A stretch of 26,658 bases of DNA from a virus, in IMG/VR virus record IMGVR_UViG_3300005613_000351, positions 1 to 26,658 of that record. The stretch is one strand, 5' to 3'. The notes under the pieces were generated by a model. The model worked only from the letters and a program-made list of their open reading frames with translations. It had not been told where the DNA came from and did not search any database. A program made the position numbers and the translations under genes. Below, piece after piece: positions 7,002-13,143 of this stretch. Numbering within the stretch: position 1 is the first letter of the stretch; the number at the start of each line of letters is the position of its first letter.

Positions 7002-8012
7002 ATGGATAATCTAGATAAGTTATTCGCAAATTCAGAGTTAAGGTGCAGCAACGAGGTATGTAATGGCTGCTCAATCTTAAATAAGGATAAACCAGCACAC
7101 TCCATAATGGACTATGAGAATAAATCTCAGTCCGATATCCTCTTTCTATCAGACTCTTTGAACTACAAGTTCGGATCCGCAAAAGCTTTTAACGCACAGG
7201 AGCTTGCTCTAATTGAGGAAAGCTGTAAGGAAAAGTTTGAAACCGCTGCGTCTGTAAAATGTCCCTCTGTTAGAGAAGCGGATATGAAGACTGCTGATTT
7301 CCACAAATGCAGAAACCACTTGGAGCAAACGATTCTAAAGATCCGTCCTAAGCTGGTATTTACCTGTGGAAACCTCGCTATGAAGATGCTTATCAAGAAA
7401 AGCGGAATCAATTCAAAGAGGGGAAACGCATATGAATATGAGATTGAAGATCATAAGTGCGTGGTAGTTCCAATCTATCATCCCTTTTCAGTAATCAAGG
7501 AACCTAGGTTTAAGCATCTCTTTCAGAAAGACATTTCTAACGGATTAGATACTTACATTTATGGAAATACTAACAAGCTAGAACTTAATTATGATTTGCT
7601 AATGACATTAGAAGAGGTTAAGGCTTGTAGGCGTATTTTGAAAGATACTGATAAAACTCTTGCTGCTGATGTTGAGACAACAGGTTTAGATTTTACGAGA
7701 CATAAAATTACTACAGTATCTTTTACTACCCACGATAATACATGGGTTATACCAATAGATCATAAAGACTCACCTTTTAAAGATGATCTTGATGATGTTC
7801 TTGATTGTTTGAGGGATATTCTACAAAATCCAAAAAACAAGAAGGTCATGCACAATGCGAAGTTCGATTTGAAGTTCTTTTATAAGTATGGAATTGAGCC
7901 AGTCAACGTCTATGATACTAAGTTGATGTACCATACTCTTGACGAGAACTCTCCAAAGGGTTTGATGGATCTTGTTAAAATTTACTTCCCACACGAACTT
8001 AGTAGACTCTAA
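7002..8012 (+). CDS. Family A DNA polymerase part 1: UDG-like domain plus 3'-5' exonuclease N-half
   Basis: Residues 1-190 resemble family 4 (iron-sulfur) uracil-DNA glycosylases: Cys15, Cys20 and Cys23, then Cys87 and Cys103 in VKCPSVREADMKTADFHKCR, then IYHPFSVIKEPRFK with His160-Pro161. The usual catalytic GEAPG motif is replaced by SDSLN (50-54), so glycosylase activity is doubtful. Residues 205-336 are the DEDDy exonuclease of family A polymerases, with Exo I DVETTGLD (Asp223, Glu225) and Exo II HNAKFDLKFF (Asp289). The frame stops at 8012 before Exo III, which is encoded by the next ORF. The TAA overlaps the next ATG (TAATG). The SD-less ATG at 7002 lies two bases after a TATAAT. UDG-like domains joined to family A polymerases are known in other phages. 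Confidence 0.85.
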   Translation: MDNLDKLFANSELRCSNEVCNGCSILNKDKPAHSIMDYENKSQSDILFLSDSLNYKFGSAKAFNAQELALIEESCKEKFETAASVKCPSVREADMKTADFHKCRNHLEQTILKIRPKLVFTCGNLAMKMLIKKSGINSKRGNAYEYEIEDHKCVVVPIYHPFSVIKEPRFKHLFQKDISNGLDTYIYGNTNKLELNYDLLMTLEEVKACRRILKDTDKTLAADVETTGLDFTRHKITTVSFTTHDNTWVIPIDHKDSPFKDDLDDVLDCLRDILQNPKNKKVMHNAKFDLKFFYKYGIEPVNVYDTKLMYHTLDENSPKGLMDLVKIYFPHELSRL

Positions 8013-8497
8013 TGCTTACAGTAAATGATCCCTCAAAGGTTGATTGGGAGAACATGCCTCTGCATGAAGTTGCAAGAGGTAATGCGATGGATACTTATTT
8101 CACGCTTAAATTGTTTGACCTGATCAATGAAAAGATTCAAAACGAGGAAAATAATCTTCCAGTTCTAGTTGATCACGTTCTTTCTCCTGGTCTTTCTGTG
8201 TTTGCTAAGGCTGAGTTTAGAGGAATCAATATTGATCCTAAAGAACTTGATGAGACAGGAAGACTTCTGAAATCTCATATTGTAAATCTAGAGGATGATT
8301 TACATGAGAGTGTAGGTCTGATTCCTACAGATAATGTATATTCCACTAAATGTTTGATTGAAATCTTCTATACTAGAGAAGGTGCGCTGGAGCTTTATCC
8401 TCCTGCTCGTACAGGTAAAGGAGCACCATCAACTGATGCTGATACTATTAAACTTTTGCTTGAACTCATTGAAGAGGAGTTAGAACGTCGTGGGTAA
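8012..8497 (+). CDS. Family A DNA polymerase part 2: end of exonuclease and start of polymerase region
   Basis: The 161-aa product continues the polymerase in another frame. ARGNAMDTYFTLKLFD (about 22-37) is the Exo III region with the third aspartate (D-xx-xT-L pattern), although the tyrosine usually four residues before the Asp is Gly here. The segment LSPGLSVFAKAEFRGINID is the usual lead-in to the polymerase part, and PSTDADTIKLLLEL matches the family A stretch before the thumb. It lacks its own ribosome binding site; the ATG overlaps the previous stop, so it would be translated by re-initiation. At its 3' end GAGGAG (8474-8479) serves the next ORF. Alone it has neither a complete exonuclease nor any polymerase catalytic motif. 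Confidence 0.8.
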   Translation: MLTVNDPSKVDWENMPLHEVARGNAMDTYFTLKLFDLINEKIQNEENNLPVLVDHVLSPGLSVFAKAEFRGINIDPKELDETGRLLKSHIVNLEDDLHESVGLIPTDNVYSTKCLIEIFYTREGALELYPPARTGKGAPSTDADTIKLLLELIEEELERRG

Positions 8498-9614
8498 ATG
8501 GGATAGCAGACTTAGAGAAAAGTCTATTGCGGTACAACACCTTAAGAGTAAGAAAAAAGAAGATCTTGTTCGAGCAAGAAACTTCATGACGAAGCTTCTT
8601 GAGCTTCGCAACGTAGACAAACTTTACAAGACTTATGTTAAGGGTGTTAAGAAGTCTATTGAATACAATGAGAAGAATAAAGTATTCGTAGATTTCCGAA
8701 TGGAAGGAACGACCTCAGGACGTTTGAGCTGTGCTGGATATAAGAATGGTAAGCATCCTATGGGCGTATCCTTCCACACTCTTCCTAGAGAGAAGGTAAA
8801 CAATATTCGTAACTCTTTTGTAGCTCCAAAGGATTGGGTATTCTTGCAGGCGGACTATTCTGCTATGGAGCTGCGAGTTCTTGCCCACCTCTCTAAAGAA
8901 GAGAACATGCGTAAAGCATTTCGAGAAGGGTTAGATCTTCATACATATTCTGCACAGCTTACATTCAAACAAGATAGGACTAGCAAAGAGCAAAGACAGC
9001 TTGCTAAGACAACATCATTCTTGATTGTGTATGGAGGAGGAGCGTTTAACCTTTCTCAGACTTTCGGATTGTCTGTGGATGAAGCACAAAGGATTATTGA
9101 TTCTTACTTTGAAGCTTTCCCTGCTATTCCTGCATACATGGATTTCATTGGAAATCACATTCTAGAGAATGAGTACGCTTATACGATCTTTGGCAGACGT
9201 AGACACTTGATTGATGTAAGAAGTAAAGATAATAAAGTAGTTCAAAGAGCCTTACGTCAAGGAATAAACTTTACTATTCAAAGTACAGCCTCAGACGTTC
9301 TTCTTATTGCAATGATTTACATTGCGAGAGAGATGGAACATAGAGGAATGAGAGGCTTTCCAGTAGCTACTGTTCACGACTCAATTGAGATTGTCTGCCC
9401 TAAGGATGAAGTAGAGGAGACTCTTACCATTATGAGAAAACATATGGTCGAGTATCCAGTTATTAAAGAACTGTTTGGGATTGAGTTTGAGGTTCCTTTG
9501 GAGATTGAAGCAGAAATAGGACCTTCATTTGGAAAAGCAAAAGCAGTTGGCTATAATGAATATGGGATGCCAATTATAACAAAGGAAGAACTTAATGAAG
9601 CTGTATATTCATGA
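8490..9614 (+). CDS. polA: Family A DNA polymerase part 3: polymerase domain
   Basis: The 374-aa product holds the whole catalytic polymerase domain. It has the GTTSGRLS segment (73-80), motif A DYSAMELR (Asp122), and O-helix motif B RQLAKTTSFLIVYG (Arg169, Lys173, Phe177, Tyr181, corresponding to E. coli Pol I Arg754, Lys758, Phe762 and Tyr766). It also has QSTASDVLL (264-272) and motif C VHDSI (His296-Asp297), where Ser replaces the usual Glu. Phe at the 762 position is the wild-type-like form of this lifestyle-linked residue. It starts at GTG 8490, ten bases after GAGGAG, and overlaps the preceding ORF by GTGGGTAA. The thumb begins in part 2, so the enzyme probably needs the other two parts. 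The 3' end overlaps thyX by 20 bases. Confidence 0.92.
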   Translation: MGKWDSRLREKSIAVQHLKSKKKEDLVRARNFMTKLLELRNVDKLYKTYVKGVKKSIEYNEKNKVFVDFRMEGTTSGRLSCAGYKNGKHPMGVSFHTLPREKVNNIRNSFVAPKDWVFLQADYSAMELRVLAHLSKEENMRKAFREGLDLHTYSAQLTFKQDRTSKEQRQLAKTTSFLIVYGGGAFNLSQTFGLSVDEAQRIIDSYFEAFPAIPAYMDFIGNHILENEYAYTIFGRRRHLIDVRSKDNKVVQRALRQGINFTIQSTASDVLLIAMIYIAREMEHRGMRGFPVATVHDSIEIVCPKDEVEETLTIMRKHMVEYPVIKELFGIEFEVPLEIEAEIGPSFGKAKAVGYNEYGMPIITKEELNEAVYS

Positions 9615-10320
9615 TGAAATCGGTTTTGTAGAAGATATATCTTCTACTCAAGATGGGGATTTACTTGTAGTAAATGCAGCTAGATGTTCCTTTGATAAAC
9701 AGCATGAAGATTTTGATGAGAAGAAAGATACTCGACTCATCAATTATCTGGCGAGAGAGAAGCATGTCCTTCCCTTTCGCCATCCACAACTCACTGTGAG
9801 GATGTATCTACCTATCTTCATATTGCGGCAGATAGGTAAACATCAGGTGGGGATGAGTTTATCTGAGGTCTCGCGTCGATATATTAGATCAGAGCCTCAA
9901 TTTTATGTTCCTAATATAGTAAGGAAATACGCTGAAGATAAAAAGCAAGGATCTTCTGAGGAATTATTAGATTCTATTTTGAGTGATAGTTTTGATGTAC
10001 AAAATCAATCTTGTTTATATCAGTATACTCGACTATTAGATCAAGGGGTAGCTCCTGAGCAAGCCCGCATGGTTCTGCCTCAGTCGATGTACACCACTAT
10101 TGTTTGGACCGGATCTTTGCTTTCTTGGTTTCATGTTTGGAATATGCGTACAGAACTTCATGCTCAAAAAGAAACACAAGACTATGCTTGGTTAATCGGT
10201 GAGATATGTAATAATCTTTTTCCTGTTTCTTGGAAGGCTTTAACTCTTTATGCATCTACATATACTAGAGAAGATAGACATGAAGGAGTCTCTTGGTATG
10301 AAGACCTGTACGAAGTGTAA
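9595..10320 (+). CDS. thyX: Flavin-dependent thymidylate synthase ThyX
   Basis: ThyX makes dTMP from dUMP using methylene-tetrahydrofolate, NADPH and FAD. The 241-aa length is normal. The sequence has VVNAARCSF near 25-33, LPFRHPQLTVRM (59-70), the FAD/dUMP site ILRQIGKHQVGMSLSEVSRRYI (76-97, in two pieces around KHQ), and the C-terminal RTELHAQKETQDYAW with the conserved Arg and AQ-E pattern. The classic RHR-x7-S motif is changed: KHQ takes the place of RHR and the spacing before SRRY is one residue longer, a variant I have met in other phage ThyX proteins. The ATG lies inside the end of the polymerase gene, and the 3' end overlaps a tiny ORF at 10298. It belongs with the RNR and MazG genes in dNTP supply. 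Confidence 0.9.
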   Translation: MKLYIHDEIGFVEDISSTQDGDLLVVNAARCSFDKQHEDFDEKKDTRLINYLAREKHVLPFRHPQLTVRMYLPIFILRQIGKHQVGMSLSEVSRRYIRSEPQFYVPNIVRKYAEDKKQGSSEELLDSILSDSFDVQNQSCLYQYTRLLDQGVAPEQARMVLPQSMYTTIVWTGSLLSWFHVWNMRTELHAQKETQDYAWLIGEICNNLFPVSWKALTLYASTYTREDRHEGVSWYEDLYEV

Positions 10321-10354
10321 TAAAGAAAAGAACTTATTGGAATGCCCTCAATAA
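10298..10354 (+). pseudogene. 18-codon remnant resembling the start of a zinc-ribbon/HNH protein
   Basis: A short reading frame encodes MKTCTKCNKEKNLLECPQ and stops. The CxxC plus CNKEK opening is very like the N-terminus of phage HNH endonucleases and small zinc-ribbon proteins, which normally continue for 60 to 150 residues. A strong AAGGAG (10283-10288) lies nine bases before the ATG although it falls inside thyX. The frame overlaps the end of thyX by 23 bases and the start of the next gene by 13. It may be the surviving 5' end of a lost gene, a tiny translated leader coupling thyX to the next gene, or chance. Confidence 0.4.
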
Positions 10355-10563
10355 TTACACAAGCTAAGACTTTTTTAACAGGACTGTGGAGATGGGCTAG
10401 AGCTGGTTTTCCTACCTCTAGTGATATATCCAAACAAAGAATGGATATTTGTAGAAAATGTTATTTCTATAATAAACCAAGTGGACGTTGTAATCACTGT
10501 GGTTGTTATCTAGAACTAAAAACAAAAATGCTAAATCAGAAATGTCCAATAGATAAGTGGTGA
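10342..10563 (+). CDS. Small six-cysteine zinc-binding protein (73 aa)
   Basis: The N-terminal third is an amphipathic helix with two Trp (FLTGLWRWARAGF). The rest is a compact zinc domain: CRKC (37-40), then C50, CNHCGC (50-55) and a final C68 in KCPIDKW. This arrangement, ending in CP-x-x-x-W, matches a family of uncharacterised phage and bacterial small zinc proteins (DUF6171-like, by pattern). No enzymatic residues are visible, and a nucleic-acid or protein-binding role is the cautious guess. It ends three bases before the gp47 gene and lies 21 bases after thyX, with no clear Shine-Dalgarno sequence of its own. Confidence 0.78.
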   Translation: MPSIITQAKTFLTGLWRWARAGFPTSSDISKQRMDICRKCYFYNKPSGRCNHCGCYLELKTKMLNQKCPIDKW

Positions 10564-10566
10564 TAT

Positions 10567-11592
10567 ATGGCTACTTTAGTAATTGGTGATTTGCATTTTG
10601 ATACTAAACCTGTTGGAATTCTTGAAGCTCAAGAAAATGCAGTAAAGCAACTCATATGGAGATACAAAGATAAAGTAGATGATTTTGTATTTCTAGGGGA
10701 TCTGATGATGCACAGAAGACCTTATCCTTCTGTATTGCTTGCATTGCAAAGAGTATTAGACGAGATTCCTATTAGTAAAAATGTATACATACTAAGAGGA
10801 AACCACGACAGCGAAAATAAAACAGACGACGGTATTACAGCATTATCTCTGTTTAGACAAAATCATATATGGGTAATAAAAGAAACTTCAGCAAGTTTAG
10901 ATAAAAAGAAATGGCTTATTCCGCACTATGAAAGTGAAGAACGTATTATCTCTGATTTGGAACGTGCTCCTGATAACAGTGTGGTTTTTGGGCACTTTGG
11001 CTATAATGGGTGTCTTAATTCCGCTGGCGATAACGACTTTAATCTTAATCTCGACCACTTTCGGAATACAACGATTCTTGGACATATACACCATTTTTCT
11101 TCTAAAAAAGGTTTCAATCAAGAAAAGCAAGTCATTACACTTGGAACCCCATACACAACCTCCTTCAACGAATCAAGAAAAGACTGCTATGTTGCTTTTC
11201 TCGAAGGGGAAGAAATCAGATTAGATTCAGTAGATTGTGGTCCAAGACATATAACCATAAACATTGAAGACATTCCTTCAAATGTTGATTTTCTAAATGA
11301 TCCAAACTACTTTACAATGCTTCGAGTAATGCTTAATTCTCTGGAAGAAAGCACCGAATCAGTTTCAGATGCATTGAAGGATCTGAAAGTAGCTTATGTA
11401 GAAACAAAGTATCGAAGAGTATATCACGAAGAGTATGATGTTGGAACATACGATACAGAAAATTCAGTAAACGAAATAACTGATGATCTGATAGAAGAGT
11501 ATATAAACTCTAGCGATACTGAGCTTCCAAAAGAAGAGTTGATGTCAGGGCTAAAAACGATTTATGAAAATCAAAAACTTAGAAGCCAATAA
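10567..11592 (+). CDS. SbcD/Mre11-type nuclease subunit (gp47-like)
   Basis: This calcineurin-like metallophosphoesterase is the nuclease half of the gp46-gp47 complex, which resects DNA ends for recombination-dependent replication and helps degrade host DNA. The metal ligands stand in the usual order: GDLH (Asp8, His10), FLGD (Asp45), RGNHDSE (Asn79, His80), FGHFGYNG (His143) and LGHIHH (His173, His175). The 341-aa length matches T4 gp47. The C-terminus, rich in acidic residues, would bind the gp46 coiled-coil base. Its last 29 bases overlap the gp46 gene, supporting coupled synthesis of the two subunits. The ribosome binding site is weak (GTGGTGA upstream of ATG), and translation probably couples to the preceding gene. 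Confidence 0.93.
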   Translation: MATLVIGDLHFDTKPVGILEAQENAVKQLIWRYKDKVDDFVFLGDLMMHRRPYPSVLLALQRVLDEIPISKNVYILRGNHDSENKTDDGITALSLFRQNHIWVIKETSASLDKKKWLIPHYESEERIISDLERAPDNSVVFGHFGYNGCLNSAGDNDFNLNLDHFRNTTILGHIHHFSSKKGFNQEKQVITLGTPYTTSFNESRKDCYVAFLEGEEIRLDSVDCGPRHITINIEDIPSNVDFLNDPNYFTMLRVMLNSLEESTESVSDALKDLKVAYVETKYRRVYHEEYDVGTYDTENSVNEITDDLIEEYINSSDTELPKEELMSGLKTIYENQKLRSQ

Positions 11593-13141
11593 CTTTTATT
11601 CAATAAAGAATGTAAAACTCAACTTTGAGAGTTACGACGGTCTTGTATTGATTGAAGGAAAGAATCTTGATACAGGAGATTCAAACGGCTCTGGTAAGAG
11701 TTCTATTATTGAGGCAGTAGTTTGGGGATTATTTGGAAAAACTATCAGGAAGTCTAATGAATCAGCTTTAATAAATATAAGCAACCCTAAGAACTGCTAT
11801 GTTAGGATGCAAGTTGATGATGTAGTTATTGATCGAGGCAAGAAGCCTGCGTATCTTCGCATATGGATTAATGGCGAAGAGAAGACTCAAAACAGTATTA
11901 TTAATACTCAAAGGCTATTAGAGGAACATCTTAATACCAACTATAAGATTTTCCTAGCATCGACTGTGTTTGGTCAAGAGAACAACATACACTTCGTAGG
12001 ATCTACTCCAGAAGATAAAAGAACTATCATCAAAAATTTCCTAGATCAAGGTCAGTTATTTGAATACAGAGAATCAGTAAAATATCTCAAGTCTGAATTC
12101 AATCAAGAGATTAAAAACTTAGAAGCAGTTATTAATGAGTATGACAGGACTATTTCTGAGATAGATGATAAGATTATAAACTTAGAAAAACTTAAAAAGG
12201 AACTCACAGACGAGTTCGATGAAGGTGTTCTTAGTACTCCCTTTGATGAAGTAGTAAAAGAAGAAAGAGAATATCACAACCTAGTCTCACAAAAAGAGAA
12301 TAAGGAGTATTCTATAAGATCTTTGACTAAAAAGCTACATTCTATAGAAAATAGTATAAAAAATCCCAAAGATTCTTGTACAGAATGCGGTAAACCACTA
12401 GACAACATACAAGAACACTTAGCCAAACTAGAGACAAATAGAGATAAAATTATTGAGGAAATTGAACTAGAAAAGAGAGAACTATCTAAAATAAAGAAAA
12501 AGATTAAGTCTCCAAAGATAACTTCTTCTGATTATAAGAAATTAATGCATTTTCAGAATTTAAAAAAGGAAGAAGACACTTTGGAACTCATTAGAGAATC
12601 AAGCGTAGATAAAATGGACGCTGCATATCAGAAACAAAAAGAAGCATCTAAGAGTTATGATATTATGCGTTTCTGGGAGAAAGCATTTTCTGAATCAGGG
12701 CTGGTACGTTTCTTAATAAGAAATATATTAAAGTATTTCAATGATAGAACAAACTTTTATCTATCCCATCTTTCTAGAGGTAAGTTCAACATAGAGTTTA
12801 ATGAGGAGTTGAATGAAACTATCACTCATTATGGAAGAGAAATTGATTTTATCTCAATGTCTGGAGGTGAAAAGAAAAAAGTGTCGCTTGCTGTGACGCT
12901 TGGTTTGCAATCTCTTCTAACTCGAACATCAAGGTCTGAAAATAATTTAATCTTTTTCGATGAAATTGCTGAAAGTTTAGATCAAGATGGTATCTATGGT
13001 CTCTACATACTACTACAAGAATTGAAGAAAGATAAGGTTTTGTTCGTAATTACACATAATAATTACCTTAAATCTTTACTTGATAATTCAAAAACCCTCA
13101 CTATAATGAAACGTGACGGAATAAGTAGCTTAAAGGAATAA
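11564..13141 (+). CDS. SbcC/Rad50-type ATPase subunit (gp46-like)
   Basis: This SMC-like ATPase pairs with gp47 at DNA ends. The N-terminal half carries Walker A GDSNGSGKSS (38-47). Two coiled-coil arms (about 165-265 and 280-365) flank a zinc hook CTEC (Cys272, Cys275). The C-terminal half carries the ABC signature SMSGGEKKK (431-439), Walker B NLIFFDE (461-467) and a switch histidine in FVITHNN. At 525 aa it is slightly shorter than T4 gp46, with short arms. The ATG is inside the gp47 gene and the stop lies two bases before the RNR start. Confidence 0.94.
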   Translation: MKIKNLEANNFYSIKNVKLNFESYDGLVLIEGKNLDTGDSNGSGKSSIIEAVVWGLFGKTIRKSNESALINISNPKNCYVRMQVDDVVIDRGKKPAYLRIWINGEEKTQNSIINTQRLLEEHLNTNYKIFLASTVFGQENNIHFVGSTPEDKRTIIKNFLDQGQLFEYRESVKYLKSEFNQEIKNLEAVINEYDRTISEIDDKIINLEKLKKELTDEFDEGVLSTPFDEVVKEEREYHNLVSQKENKEYSIRSLTKKLHSIENSIKNPKDSCTECGKPLDNIQEHLAKLETNRDKIIEEIELEKRELSKIKKKIKSPKITSSDYKKLMHFQNLKKEEDTLELIRESSVDKMDAAYQKQKEASKSYDIMRFWEKAFSESGLVRFLIRNILKYFNDRTNFYLSHLSRGKFNIEFNEELNETITHYGREIDFISMSGGEKKKVSLAVTLGLQSLLTRTSRSENNLIFFDEIAESLDQDGIYGLYILLQELKKDKVLFVITHNNYLKSLLDNSKTLTIMKRDGISSLKE

Positions 13142-13143
13142 AT

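Noticed and set aside
8003-8012. Programmed -1 frameshift between polymerase parts 1 and 2
   Set aside because: No X-XXY-YYZ slippery heptamer or clear downstream structure is visible; the TAATG overlap suggests re-initiation instead.
8484-8497. Programmed +1 frameshift at GGG-TAA joining polymerase parts 2 and 3
   Set aside because: GGG-T could slip in principle, but the upstream GAGGAG is 12 bases away, much further than in the RF2-type signal, and fits a start site for GTG 8490 better. Not excluded.
10928-11224. 98-aa plus-strand open frame with hydrophobic stretches inside the gp47 gene
   Set aside because: It lies wholly within the well-supported gp47 frame with its catalytic motifs and has no ribosome binding site; a shadow.
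13101-13106. ACTATAAT near the end of gp46 as a promoter for nrdJ
   Set aside because: It is 38 bases before the nrdJ ATG inside coding DNA, and nrdJ already has a good ribosome binding site; TATAAT is frequent in coding sequence here, often as Tyr-Asn codons.
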